43,543 nucleotides of DNA from an uncultured Bacteroidota bacterium (GTDB taxonomy: Bacteria > Bacteroidota > Bacteroidia > 2-12-FULL-35-15): NCBI GenBank assembly GCA_903926385.1, contig CAIYIS010000082.1:1-43543 (forward strand). The letters are read 5' to 3'. Shown piece by piece: positions 35,452 to 43,407 of the stretch. The notes below the pieces were generated by a model, which did not search any database, had not been told where the DNA came from, and saw only the letters and a list, made by a program, of their open reading frames with translations. The stretch's first letter is position 1, and each line of letters starts with the position of its first letter. Both the position numbers and the translations under genes were made by a program.

Positions 35452-35455
35452 TTTC

Positions 35456-36196
35456 TTATTCTAAATATAATTGTCCGTCTCCCGTTCTTGTTAACTGAAC
35501 AGTGGCGGGGTGGCCATAACAATGAACATCACCGTTAAGACCAATGTTGCATAAAAGTTTATCAGATGCGGTTACATAACAAAGTCCGGTGGTGAAAGCA
35601 TGTACATAAGTAACATTGGTGTGCAAACTCTGACAATTAAGAAACGAACTACCGCCAATATCAGCATCGTGTTCGTAAGTAACTCCGCTCAAAGTAACAT
35701 CACCATAACCGAAAATGCGGGAAGTAACAGTGTGGTTATTTACCATCAGTTCTATGTTCCCGGAACTTTTAATTTGCACATCGAAGTCAGGTGTGGTGAT
35801 GGTGTTCAAACTTTTTATAGTACCAGAGCCATTGGAGGTGATGTATTTTACAACCGGCATGTGAACATACACATTCAAAGGTTTGTTATAACTTCGAGCC
35901 CAGTTGCAACGGTTTTTATTTTTGATACTCAATGTGCCCTCCGACACTTCTGTTTCTATGAGCCACCCTACATTTCGTCCGGCTTCTACTTCAACATCAA
36001 ATGCCGAATCTTGTGTGATAAAAACATTGAGATTATCTTCAACATAAATTTTATCGAAATTACTTACCCAACGTTTGGTAGTTTCGATAGTGCCTGTTCG
36101 TTTAATGCAGTCGCAGGCATTTTCTTTTTTACAGGAAGAAAATACAACCAGAAAAGAAAGAAATAAAATGGTGTAAATTTGTTTTGTTTTGTTCAT
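35456..36196 (-). CDS. Head-GIN domain lipoprotein (DUF2807)
   Basis: 246 residues from the ATG at 36196. A lipoprotein signal peptide ends in LVVFSSCKKENAC, with the Cys as lipid anchor. A DUF2807/head-GIN beta-helix follows, with VSNFDKIYVEDNLNVFIT and repeated short strands (NGSGTIKSL, SSGNIELMV, GYGDVTLSG, GDVHCYG). The fold is seen in putative auto-transporter adhesin heads; the role here is unknown and probably at the envelope. An earlier start (36241) would overlap the upstream gene by 25 bp and displace the signal peptide. Second gene of the operon starting at 37311. Confidence 0.87.
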   Translation of the reverse strand: MNKTKQIYTILFLSFLVVFSSCKKENACDCIKRTGTIETTKRWVSNFDKIYVEDNLNVFITQDSAFDVEVEAGRNVGWLIETEVSEGTLSIKNKNRCNWARSYNKPLNVYVHMPVVKYITSNGSGTIKSLNTITTPDFDVQIKSSGNIELMVNNHTVTSRIFGYGDVTLSGVTYEHDADIGGSSFLNCQSLHTNVTYVHAFTTGLCYVTASDKLLCNIGLNGDVHCYGHPATVQLTRTGDGQLYLE

Positions 36197-36216
36197 TGTA
36201 AACTGACTCATTATAA

Positions 36217-37311
36217 TTAAAACTGGTAACCTAATCCCCACTCAAAATAATCGGCCACGGCCCAGTGAGTGATTAAAGTAACATTGGCAATAATATTTTT
36301 TGTAACCATATATCGTATTCCTATTCTATGGAAAAACCTTCCATCGTAATGTCTGTTGTCGTAAACATACACTCCGAAATCGATAGGTAAAGAAAGGCGG
36401 TGCATGGTGAACGCATACGAGTACTTAACACCGACTCTTAATATATTGGATGTTGAAGTAGCCAACGAATCATCAATTAGCAATTTGCGGAGGGAATTGT
36501 TATACGACATTTCCAGTCCTCCTCCCATTTTGTTTTTTTGATTCATGGTTCGGTACATATTAACCATAAAGCCATACGCGGTGTAACGCTGAGTTCCGGG
36601 AGGCATCATTTCCTTAACACCCATCACAGCAATAACAGATGGATGCCATTCCTTTTTAACCTTCGCTATCGAATCTTTTTTATACTGCAAATCTTTGTTT
36701 CCGAAAACATACCCTAAACCTAGATTAATAGAAGCCATGTTCAATCCAAGATTAGGTGTTTGAATAGCTCCGTTCGAAGCATGACTAAGCCCAACTCCGG
36801 CATCTAATCTCCAGGCTTTGGAGAGAGCAAAAGAAGAATTAAGACGGAGATTAACAAATGCATTAACATGCGAACCAATGGCATTGTTCTGGTGATTGGT
36901 AATTCGGTCGAAAGGCTTGGTGATATAACACAGGCCCAAACCCAAGCGTAATCCCAAACTCATTTTACTATTAATGTTGTTCAGGCGAATGTTGGTGTAA
37001 GGATACAAAGCTTCAAGTGTACCCATCTGTTTAGGATTTCCAAGGTCGAGATGCAAGGCACACATTCCTATCTCAGGGTATTTGTGAATCTGGTGCCAGG
37101 GTCGGCTACCATTGGTTCTGAAAATATAATTCAACTCTGTGCCGAAGAGATGCCCTTTTATAAGCTGGGTCATGTTGCTGTGATGAGCTATGGCATACCC
37201 CGCATGACCCTGAACCGACAAAGTAAAATCATGCTTTGGCGAATCTTGAGCCGACAATAAAGAAGGGACAAGAAGAAGGAGTATTTTAAAAAGTTGTATT
37301 AGTTTCTGCAT
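36217..37311 (-). CDS. Acyloxyacyl hydrolase / lipid A 3-O-deacylase (PagL-like)
   Basis: 364 residues with a signal peptide (LLLLVPSLLSAQ). A beta-barrel outer-membrane pattern of alternating strands runs to the C terminus, ending LGYQF with a terminal aromatic. The family motif H-x-S-N-G is present as HASNG (His177, Ser179), followed by PNLGLN, the PagL active-site region. It probably removes an ester-linked acyl chain from lipid A in the outer membrane. Length exceeds the usual PagL (about 180), as in the Bacteroidota acyloxyacyl hydrolase group. First gene of the envelope operon, with a TAATTTTG box at 37348-37355. Confidence 0.87.
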   Translation of the reverse strand: MQKLIQLFKILLLLVPSLLSAQDSPKHDFTLSVQGHAGYAIAHHSNMTQLIKGHLFGTELNYIFRTNGSRPWHQIHKYPEIGMCALHLDLGNPKQMGTLEALYPYTNIRLNNINSKMSLGLRLGLGLCYITKPFDRITNHQNNAIGSHVNAFVNLRLNSSFALSKAWRLDAGVGLSHASNGAIQTPNLGLNMASINLGLGYVFGNKDLQYKKDSIAKVKKEWHPSVIAVMGVKEMMPPGTQRYTAYGFMVNMYRTMNQKNKMGGGLEMSYNNSLRKLLIDDSLATSTSNILRVGVKYSYAFTMHRLSLPIDFGVYVYDNRHYDGRFFHRIGIRYMVTKNIIANVTLITHWAVADYFEWGLGYQF

Positions 37312-37347
37312 TTAAAACAAATTGATGAATTGCTTTTTTAAAGCCCA

Positions 37348-37355
37348 CAAAATTA
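37348..37355 (-). promoter_or_regulatory. -7 promoter box of the deacylase operon
   Basis: Minus-strand TAATTTTG matches TAnnTTTG, 37 nt before the ATG at 37311. It is divergent from mazG. Confidence 0.5.
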
Positions 37356-37380
37356 TTAAAATAATTGGCTTATGCCATAG

Positions 37381-37409
37381 TTGATATAAACACAATACTA
37401 TTACATTTG
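37381..37409 (+). promoter_or_regulatory. mazG promoter, TTG-N18-TACATTTG
   Basis: TTG at 37381-37383 and TACATTTG at 37402-37409; the -7 box ends 17 nt before the mazG ATG. Confidence 0.6.
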
Positions 37410-37426
37410 CAATCTAAATAACTGCA

Positions 37427-38194
37427 ATGGAAGAAAAACTGAAAGCATTTGAGCGATTACTGATAATAATGGACGAATTGCGCGAGCAATGCCCTTGGGA
37501 TAAAAAGCAAACTCTGGAAAGTTTGAGGCACCTAACCATAGAAGAAACCTACGAACTGACCGATGCCATAATGGATAAGGATATGCTGAATATCAAAAAG
37601 GAATTGGGCGACATCATGCTTCACATTGTGTTTTATGCACGCATCGCTTCCGAAACCAACGACTTTAACATAGCCGATGTGATGAATTCGCTTTGCGACA
37701 AGCTGGTTCATCGCCACCCACACATATATGGAGATACGAAGGTAAACAACGAAGAAGATGTAAAACAAAACTGGGAAAAGCTAAAACTGAAAGAGGGTAA
37801 CAAATCTGTTTTGGGAGGAGTGCCTGTGTCGTTGCCAGCACTTATCAAGGCATCGCGCATACAGGACAAAGCCCGTGCAGTAGGCTTTGACTGGGAAAAA
37901 CCGGAGCAAGTGTGGGAAAAAGTGCAGGAAGAAATAGCCGAACTGAAACACGAAGTGGATACCAATGCTCCGATAGAAAAGATGGAAGACGAGTTTGGAG
38001 ATGTGTTGTTCTCATTGATTAATTACGCCCGATTCTTAAACATTAACCCCGAAGATGCATTGGAAAAAACAAACCGAAAGTTTATCAAACGGTTTCAGTA
38101 TCTCGAAGAAGGTGCCAAAAAAGCAGGAAAGAATTTAAGCGAGATGACCCTGGCGGAAATGGACGAATACTGGAACGAAGCCAAAAAGCTTTAA
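37427..38194 (+). CDS. mazG: Nucleoside triphosphate pyrophosphohydrolase MazG
   Basis: 255 residues, two tandem MazG all-alpha domains as in E. coli MazG. It hydrolyses (d)NTPs to (d)NMP and PPi for nucleotide housekeeping. The N-terminal domain has CPWDKKQTLESLRHLTIEETYEL and the metal-binding EExxE/EL-D pattern (KKELGDIMLHIVFYARI). The C-terminal domain has KVQEEIAELKHEV and MEDEFGDVLFSLINYARFL. Its stop overlaps the acpH start (TAATG), so the two are translationally coupled. Confidence 0.95.
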   Translation: MEEKLKAFERLLIIMDELREQCPWDKKQTLESLRHLTIEETYELTDAIMDKDMLNIKKELGDIMLHIVFYARIASETNDFNIADVMNSLCDKLVHRHPHIYGDTKVNNEEDVKQNWEKLKLKEGNKSVLGGVPVSLPALIKASRIQDKARAVGFDWEKPEQVWEKVQEEIAELKHEVDTNAPIEKMEDEFGDVLFSLINYARFLNINPEDALEKTNRKFIKRFQYLEEGAKKAGKNLSEMTLAEMDEYWNEAKKL

Positions 38195-38784
38195 TGAATT
38201 TCCTTTCTCACCTTTATCTGGCCGGCAATTCTGATGGGCTTATTATTGGCAACTTTATTGCCGACTCGGTAAAGGGAAGCGATTTCAATTCCTTTTCTAA
38301 AGAGATTCAACAGGGCATTTTGTTGCATCGCAAAATAGATACCTTTACAGATGCTCATCCGGTGGTGGAACAAAGCAAACAACGACTAAGAGAAAAATAC
38401 CGAAAGTATGCCGGAGTGATAGTGGATATTTATTACGACCATTATCTGGCCATTGACTGGAATACCTACTCCCCTGTTTCGCTCGAAGTTTTTACTGAAT
38501 CTATTTACACATTGGTACAAAACAATCAGGCTATACTGCCCGTAAAGTCGGTACAATTTACCAGATACATGCTGGAGCATAATATTCTTTATGGGTATTC
38601 AAAACTGGAGGGAATAGAAAGAGTGCTGAAAGGAATGGCCAGAAGAACCACCTTCGAATCGAATATGGAACATGCCATACACGACCTCCGCGAACATTTC
38701 TCTTTGTTCGAAAACGAATTTAAACAATTCTTTCCGGAGCTTCAGCAATTCGTTGCCGAGGAGATAAAGGGTATAAACCAATAA
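38194..38784 (+). CDS. ACP phosphodiesterase (AcpH family)
   Basis: 196 residues. MNFLSHLYLAG, NFIADSVKG, GILLHRKIDTFTDAHPVV and VDIYYDHYLA match the acyl-carrier-protein phosphodiesterase family (DUF479), which removes 4'-phosphopantetheine from holo-ACP. His and Asp residues in HRKIDTFTDAHP are typical metal ligands of this HD-like fold. It is cytosolic and coupled to mazG by a one-base overlap. It converges with the response-regulator gene, whose stop is only 6 nt away, with no terminator seen. Confidence 0.88.
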   Translation: MNFLSHLYLAGNSDGLIIGNFIADSVKGSDFNSFSKEIQQGILLHRKIDTFTDAHPVVEQSKQRLREKYRKYAGVIVDIYYDHYLAIDWNTYSPVSLEVFTESIYTLVQNNQAILPVKSVQFTRYMLEHNILYGYSKLEGIERVLKGMARRTTFESNMEHAIHDLREHFSLFENEFKQFFPELQQFVAEEIKGINQ

Positions 38785-38790
38785 CCATTG

Positions 38791-39513
38791 CTACAAGCTC
38801 ATCAGCTCCCTGAGGCGAGAAGCCTGCCTGCGCGAAAGTTCTATTTTCTCTCCGTCTTTAAGGGTTACCATTAGTCCTCCGCTAAACCAGTTTTCTACTC
38901 CTTCCACCCATTTCAGATTGATAATATATTTGCGACTTGCTCTGAAAAAAGTGCGTTCGTCAAGGCGAGCTTCCAAACTATTGAGCGAACGCAGAATGAG
39001 GGGATGGTTTTTATCAAAATGAACCCGAACATAATTTCCTTCCGACTCCAGCAAGCGCACATCGCTTAGTTTTACAAACCAACATTTGTCTCCGTCTTTA
39101 ACAAACACCTGATCTTTGTCCGACAGCAGATAAGTAGGTGCTGAGATTTCGAGTTTGTCCATGTTGTCTTTGTTCAGAATTTTCTTAACTGTTTCGGCCA
39201 GGCGAGCGGGCTGCACCGGCTTGAGCAAATAATCGAGGGCATTTACTTCGAATGCGCGAATGGCATACTCATCGAAAGCAGTAACAAAAACCACTTCGGG
39301 CACACCGCTTATTTCTTCGAGCAGTTCGAAACCATTTTTGCCCGGCATCTGAATGTCGAGAAAAATAACATCCGGATTGAGACGCTCTATACATTCTATA
39401 GCTTGCTCGGCATTGGCGGCCTCGCCCACTATGTTTATTTCGGGATACACGGAGAGCATACTTTTTAATTCCTGACGTGCCAGTCGTTCGTCATCTATGA
39501 TTAGTGCTTTCAT
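38791..39513 (-). CDS. LytTR-family response regulator
   Basis: 240 residues. Receiver domain (1-115) with phosphoacceptor Asp53 in VIFLDIQMPG, acidic pair DDE at the N terminus, Thr in FVTAFDEYA and Lys in LLKPVQ. A LytTR DNA-binding domain follows (about 140-240; VRLLESEGNYVRVHF, TFFRASRKYIINLKWV). It is paired with the LytS-like kinase 48 nt upstream. Together they form the simple Bacteroidota-type LytTR two-component system; the target genes are not seen. Confidence 0.95.
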   Translation of the reverse strand: MKALIIDDERLARQELKSMLSVYPEINIVGEAANAEQAIECIERLNPDVIFLDIQMPGKNGFELLEEISGVPEVVFVTAFDEYAIRAFEVNALDYLLKPVQPARLAETVKKILNKDNMDKLEISAPTYLLSDKDQVFVKDGDKCWFVKLSDVRLLESEGNYVRVHFDKNHPLILRSLNSLEARLDERTFFRASRKYIINLKWVEGVENWFSGGLMVTLKDGEKIELSRRQASRLRELMSL

Positions 39514-39561
39514 ATTCTATTTTATTTTGTTGTTCATCTTTTTCATTTATCACGAAGTGTG

Positions 39562-40614
39562 CTAACTCCCGCTTTGGTGTGTTATCACCTGCCGGGGCAG
39601 GGTAAGTTGGGTAACCACAAACTCCGGTGTTTCGTTAGCTATAGTCAAAGTAGCCTGGTCGGCATACAGTAGCTTTAGGCGCTGACGGGTGTTGATGATG
39701 CCAAAACCGCTGTCGCTTTGCTGGGTTTCTTTCAGTTGGCCGCTGTTGCGAATGGTAATCATCAGCTTGTGGTTATGCACTCGGGTTATCAGTTCGAGTT
39801 GGCCACCGGCTGTAAGTTTGGATATGCCATGTTTTATTCCGTTTTCGACAAGGGTTTGGAGCATAAGAGGAGGCACCGAAAACTCCGAACTCTGTTTGTC
39901 TATCTCCATTTTTACTTGCAGGCGCTCTTCGTAACGCACCGCTTCCAGAGCCAGATAATCGTTTACTATTTTCAATTCTTCGTCAAAGGTTATTACTTTG
40001 TTCTTTCCCATTTGCAGGGTATTGCGCAGCAAATTACTGAGCTGGGTAATGGCTTCTTTCGATTTCTGTGGATTTTCGTCAACCAGTGCGCGAATGCTGT
40101 TCATGGCATTGAACATAAAGTGAGGATTGAGCTGAGACTTGAGTTTGTTGAGTTCTATCTCGTTTATATTGGCCTGCCATTTCAGGTTTTCTATTTCGGC
40201 TTTTTTATAATTCTGAATAAAATGAAACAGGAAATAAATTAAAGACCAGAAGAAATAAACAAAGGCCAGATTGAGCACAGCCGACAGAATAACCACGGTG
40301 TTCTGATGTTTGTTGGCCGCAATGCCAAGCAGGGTTTCTACTCCGTATTGCCCATACTCGTGCAATGTGGCAATAAACAGAGAGGCCAGTATAACCAGAG
40401 GAATAACAAAAAGCGTTTTCAGGCGAAGCCAGCCTAGCTGAATAATTAAATTGCGGTAAAGGTGAGAGATGATAACCCCAAACGAGAACAGGATAAACTG
40501 ACTGAGGGCAAAACTAAGGGTGAATGTTCCGTTGAGTTTTTCGAAAACACACTGAAACAGTACAAACACCAGCCAGCCTCCGAGCTGACATATCCAATAG
40601 AGTTTTTTTTTCAT
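39562..40614 (-). CDS. LytS/YehU-like sensor histidine kinase
   Basis: 350 residues from the ATG at 40614. Four transmembrane helices (about residues 5-150, no large periplasmic sensor) are followed by a His_kinase (PF06580) domain: LKSQLNPHFMFNAMNSIRAL with the phosphorylated His near residue 165, N-box TLVENGIKHGI, and GFGIINTRQRLKLL. It phosphorylates the LytTR regulator encoded downstream. The frame extends to a GTG at 40680, but that extension crosses a perfect hairpin (40628-40658) and lacks a signal, so the ATG at 40614 is preferred. A TACATTTG box (40709-40716) precedes it. Confidence 0.93.
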   Translation of the reverse strand: MKKKLYWICQLGGWLVFVLFQCVFEKLNGTFTLSFALSQFILFSFGVIISHLYRNLIIQLGWLRLKTLFVIPLVILASLFIATLHEYGQYGVETLLGIAANKHQNTVVILSAVLNLAFVYFFWSLIYFLFHFIQNYKKAEIENLKWQANINEIELNKLKSQLNPHFMFNAMNSIRALVDENPQKSKEAITQLSNLLRNTLQMGKNKVITFDEELKIVNDYLALEAVRYEERLQVKMEIDKQSSEFSVPPLMLQTLVENGIKHGISKLTAGGQLELITRVHNHKLMITIRNSGQLKETQQSDSGFGIINTRQRLKLLYADQATLTIANETPEFVVTQLTLPRQVITHQSGS

Positions 40615-40627
40615 GTGGTATGTAAAT

Positions 40628-40658
40628 AAGGGAATGGCTGCTACGGTACCATTCCCTT
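40628..40658 (-). promoter_or_regulatory. Perfect hairpin just upstream of the kinase start
   Basis: Arms AAGGGAATGG and CCATTCCCTT (10 bp, no mismatch) enclose an 11-nt loop. It ends 13 nt before the ATG at 40614 and could control translation of the kinase, or be a repeat. Confidence 0.55.
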
Positions 40659-40708
40659 TGTTGAAATAAATCGAACACACTTACTGTGTATCAAAACCAA
40701 TTTCGATA

Positions 40709-40716
40709 CAAATGTA
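40709..40716 (-). promoter_or_regulatory. -7 promoter box of the kinase-regulator operon
   Basis: Minus-strand TACATTTG matches TAnnTTTG, 95 nt before the preferred kinase start. It would leave the hairpin in the leader. Confidence 0.5.
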
Positions 40717-40810
40717 CTGCTGCTGCTGTTGGCCACAGCAATTATTACACCAATGGCAAAATAGCTCCACCAGCGGATGCAGGGCAATGATAATGAGGGT
40801 TACCCTTCTG

Positions 40811-40835
40811 CCTCCCCCGCAAGGGAGGAGAGGGG
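40811..40835. repeat. REP-like hairpin after the cyclophilin gene
   Basis: CCTCCC/GGGAGG around CCGCAA, followed by AGAGGGG. It is related to the GC-rich REP family of this window. It lies 11-35 bp past the cyclophilin stop, where it may also help stop transcription. Confidence 0.55.
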
Positions 40836-40845
40836 ATGAAGCCTG

Positions 40846-41286
40846 TTAGGCGGTTTCGGTAATGGTTATTTTTTCGATAACATCGCCCTGACGGATATCT
40901 TCAATCACATCAATGCCTTCGGTAACTCGTCCGAAACAAGTATGGTTGCGGTCCAGGTGAGCAGTTTGAGCTCTGCTGAGCACAATAAAAAACTGAGAAC
41001 CTCCGGTATCTCTTCCGGCATGAGCCATAGAAAGCACACCGCGGTCGTGATACTGATTTTCTCCGTTCAGTTCGCATTTAATTTTGTAGCCCGGCCCACC
41101 GCTTCCCGTTCCGTTAGGGCATCCGCCCTGAATTACAAACTGAGGGATAACACGGTGAAATGTTAATCCGTCATAAAATCCTTTGCTGGCTAAATCGCAA
41201 AAGTTTTTTACTGTTCCGGGAGCATCTTTTTCGAAAAACTCCACTTTCATTTTGCCTTTGGCTGTTACTATTTCTGCTGTCTTCAT
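40846..41286 (-). CDS. Cyclophilin-type peptidyl-prolyl isomerase
   Basis: 146 residues, a compact bacterial cyclophilin without signal peptide, hence cytosolic. It catalyses cis-trans isomerisation of Xaa-Pro bonds. Motifs: [13 protein letters not shown] (catalytic Arg, Phe, Gln), [35 protein letters not shown]. The order is typical of the PpiB/cyclophilin A group. It has its own TACATTTG box (41313-41320). Confidence 0.95.
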   Translation of the reverse strand: MKTAEIVTAKGKMKVEFFEKDAPGTVKNFCDLASKGFYDGLTFHRVIPQFVIQGGCPNGTGSGGPGYKIKCELNGENQYHDRGVLSMAHAGRDTGGSQFFIVLSRAQTAHLDRNHTCFGRVTEGIDVIEDIRQGDVIEKITITETA

Positions 41287-41312
41287 ACGTTATACGCTGT
41301 TTTTAATTTTTG

Positions 41313-41320
41313 CAAATGTA
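41313..41320 (-). promoter_or_regulatory. -7 promoter box of the cyclophilin gene
   Basis: Minus-strand TACATTTG matches TAnnTTTG, 27 nt before the ATG at 41286. Confidence 0.5.
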
Positions 41321-41340
41321 TGTTTTTTTTGGGAGAAGGG

Positions 41341-41438
41341 ATTTCAAATTTCAGATTTCAAATTTCAGATTGGGGAGTAGGCAATGGCGAATGGCCAATA
41401 ATCAGTAATCAATCGGCAATCAACAATCGACAATCAAA
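41341..41438. repeat. Low-complexity intergenic repeats
   Basis: Two tandem copies of ATTTCAAATTTCAG (14 bp, 41341-41368), then a degenerate AATC-rich stretch (41402-41436). No gene. Confidence 0.75.
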
Positions 41439-41459
41439 GAGAGGGGAGCTGTTACGTGA

Positions 41460-41891
41460 CTAATGAGCCGGCTGAATTATGGTTTTGCTAACGTTTACGA
41501 ACAACTTTTTGGCTAAAGTAGGACTCTGGATGGTGCTTAAAAACTTTTCAAATTCTTTTAATCCCATTAAATTGTACTTTTGGCTGACATCACTAACGGG
41601 CATATCATGAAAAGCCATGTTCCAGCCGGGAAACAAACTTTCAGTTATTTCGCCCTGATGCAATACAATGGGTCCTATGTGTCGTTTGTCGACACTGATT
41701 TTTGAATACAGAGCCAACACCTCTTCTTTTTCGCCTTCCAGTATTTGTAAAAACTCATTTTTATAGGCAAATAAACAACCAGTTATGTTTCGGGCAGGGT
41801 TAGACTCCATCGACTTTTTTACTATATCAATAATATCCTGTTGAGTATTATTTTCGTTGGCAATGCTTTGGTAAATCAATTCATATTTCAT
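41460..41891 (-). CDS. BLUF-domain blue-light sensor
   Basis: 143 residues: a BLUF domain (about 1-95) and a short helical C-terminal cap, with no attached enzyme domain. Flavin-pocket residues are all present and spaced as in AppA: Tyr7 (LIYQSIA), Asn31 (SNPARNITG), Gln49 (FLQILEG) and Trp90 (FPGWNM), corresponding to AppA Y21, N45, Q63 and W104. It should bind FAD and respond to blue light. Such short BLUF proteins signal by protein-protein contact; the partner is unknown, though the LytTR kinase gene is nearby. A TAACTTTG box is at 41919-41926. Confidence 0.9.
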   Translation of the reverse strand: MKYELIYQSIANENNTQQDIIDIVKKSMESNPARNITGCLFAYKNEFLQILEGEKEEVLALYSKISVDKRHIGPIVLHQGEITESLFPGWNMAFHDMPVSDVSQKYNLMGLKEFEKFLSTIQSPTLAKKLFVNVSKTIIQPAH

Positions 41892-41918
41892 GAGTAGGAA
41901 AGGTTATCTAATTTCAGG

Positions 41919-41926
41919 CAAAGTTA
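41919..41926 (-). promoter_or_regulatory. -7 promoter box of the BLUF gene
   Basis: Minus-strand TAACTTTG matches TAnnTTTG, 28 nt before the ATG at 41891. Confidence 0.5.
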
Positions 41927-42057
41927 TTCTCATTTATTAAGACAGACAATTACCCTCGCTAAAAGAAATGAACAAGATGTCAACTGTTTAGCATGATAAA
42001 TATCATATTTTTTCGACTTATTAACTTACACATCTCCCCCGCCCCCCTCTCCACAAT

Positions 42058-42302
42058 CACCTCACCCCCTGCCCCTCTCCACAAGAGAGGGGAGCCAGTG
42101 CGTGAAGTAATTTATACAATTAAGTTTTTTGAGTCCTACCCCCTCTCCTTCGGAGAGGGGATAAAGGGGTGAGGTCATTGTAAGCACCTCACCCCCTACC
42201 CCTCTCCGAAGGAGAGGGGGCCAGTGCGTGAAGTAATTTGTACAATTAGTTTTTTTTGAGTCCTACCCCCTCTCCTTCGGAGAGGGGGTAAAGGGGTGAG
42301 GC
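42058..42302. repeat. Tandem pair of BIME-like elements
   Basis: Two copies (42058-42174 and 42186-42302, about 128-bp period). Each begins CCTCACCCC, has a REP hairpin (CCCCTCTC... arms), a conserved spacer (AGTGCGTGAAGTAATTT and beyond), a second hairpin in opposite orientation, and ends GGGGTGAGG. Each copy is thus itself an inverted repeat. A decayed fragment precedes it (42034-42056). The stretch 41892-42304 holds no gene. Confidence 0.85.
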
Positions 42303-42304
42303 CC

Positions 42305-42976
42305 CTATATTATCTTAACACTACAAGGCAAACTTTCAGGGCCGGCTTCTCCGCGGGGGTTGAGGTAATAGCATATTACATACACCATTTTCCCGGCTTG
42401 TCCGGCTGTAAACAATAGCTCAAACTCTGTTTGTTTTACAGGGTCGAGTTTTATATAATCTGTTTCTATGGGAGGTGGTGCGCCCACACCCACTATAGCC
42501 ATTTTAACTCCTACACTTCCCACATCAGTTGGTTTGCCTTTTTTAAAAGGATTGGTGGTATCGAAGGCAATAAACTTCATGGTGAGAGGAGAAATTTTTA
42601 CACACAGCACAGCCGGAGTAATGGTTGGAACTGGTACACGACTTCTATGAGGTTTGTCTTCGGGCATGCCCAAATTTATGCGGTCGGCTCCGGTAAGTAC
42701 TACAGATGTGTTGGCTTTAATTTGTTTCTTAAAAGCTTCCACCAATGCATAACAGTCTGCATAACTCACATTCATGTCGTTTACACTACCCGAATTATGC
42801 GTGTCGGGCGCTGCATAAAGCAATAAATTGTCGTTAAAAGTTACTGACTTGTCGTTCATGTCGGTTTTCTGAGCAGCCGAAATACCTAGCCGTGCAGCCA
42901 CACCTGTGCGGTTTATATAAGCCGCAAAAGCGATAAAGTAAAAATTGAATTGCAAAATTAAGTTTGATAAATTCAT
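42305..42976 (-). CDS. Fibronectin III-like protein of unknown function
   Basis: 223 residues. A hydrophobic N terminus (LSNLILQFNFYFIAFAAYI) precedes a helical region with YADCYALVEAFKKQIKANTSVVLTGADRINLGM, then VPVPTITPAVLCVKISPLTM. The C-terminal ~100 residues look like a fibronectin-type beta sandwich ending KMVYVICYYLNPRGEAGPES. Only general design (size, helical N half, fibronectin-like C half) is shared with 18612-19262; clear sequence homology is not visible by eye. No enzyme motif. It lies downstream of 21-bp array 3, with the BIME pair just past its stop. Confidence 0.7.
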   Translation of the reverse strand: MNLSNLILQFNFYFIAFAAYINRTGVAARLGISAAQKTDMNDKSVTFNDNLLLYAAPDTHNSGSVNDMNVSYADCYALVEAFKKQIKANTSVVLTGADRINLGMPEDKPHRSRVPVPTITPAVLCVKISPLTMKFIAFDTTNPFKKGKPTDVGSVGVKMAIVGVGAPPPIETDYIKLDPVKQTEFELLFTAGQAGKMVYVICYYLNPRGEAGPESLPCSVKII

Positions 42977-43123
42977 AATCTTTAAAGTTATTTATTATTA
43001 ATACTACTATTTATTTACCCCGTACCCTATGTTAACCGACTGCCCAAACGGGTATTGAACAATCGTAAAACGTTGATAATCTATTCCTATTGCTTTGCCT
43101 CAGCTTCTCGACAGAAGAAAAAT

Positions 43124-43228
43124 CCTTCCCATTTAAACAAGAAGCTCTCCCGTTTAAACAAGAAGCTCTCCCGTTTGAACAGGAAGCTCTCCCGTTCAAA
43201 CACGAAGCTCTCTCGTTCAAACGGGAAG
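43124..43228. repeat. 21-bp tandem repeat array 3 (5 units)
   Basis: Units at 43124, 43145, 43166, 43187 and 43208 follow CTCTCCCGTTTAAACA plus five nt ending GAAG. The core GTT(T/C)(A/G)AAC is an 8-bp palindrome. The array lies about 150 bp upstream of the fibronectin-like gene. Open frames cross it on both strands, but I do not call them genes. Between the array and the gene (42977-43123) I see no other feature. Confidence 0.93.
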
Positions 43229-43266
43229 CTTTTGGCAAAATTTCAGAGAACTTTCTGTCGACACCA

Positions 43267-43274
43267 CAAAAGTA
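43267..43274 (-). promoter_or_regulatory. -7 promoter box upstream of array 3
   Basis: Minus-strand TACTTTTG matches TAnnTTTG, 39 bp upstream of the array. No -33 element at 15-20 nt. Transcription would cross the array into 42305-42976. Confidence 0.45.
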
Positions 43275-43346
43275 GATGCAATATTTTATTTCGGATAGGT
43301 TAGCTTGCCTGATTTTAAAAACAATTTTGAGGTATGCCCTGAAATA

Positions 43347-43371
43347 CAAAAAGCCCTGTTTTAAAGGGCTT
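43347..43371 (-). terminator. Intrinsic terminator of the LuxR-type gene
   Basis: On the minus strand AAGCCCT/AGGGCTT (7 bp) with a 7-nt loop is followed by TTTTTG. It lies 37 bp past the stop at 43408, upstream of the array 3 promoter box. Confidence 0.8.
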
Positions 43372-43407
43372 GGGGGCTATATGGGCAATTAAAGGGCAGT
43401 TCACTTT

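Noticed and set aside
40615-40680. 22-residue extension of the histidine kinase
   Set aside because: The GTG-initiated extension is encoded mostly by a perfect hairpin; the ATG at 40614 directly precedes the first membrane helix.
43032-43349. Minus- and plus-strand ORFs through array 3
   Set aside because: Same reason; the minus-strand start lies upstream of the only promoter-like box and inside the terminator region.
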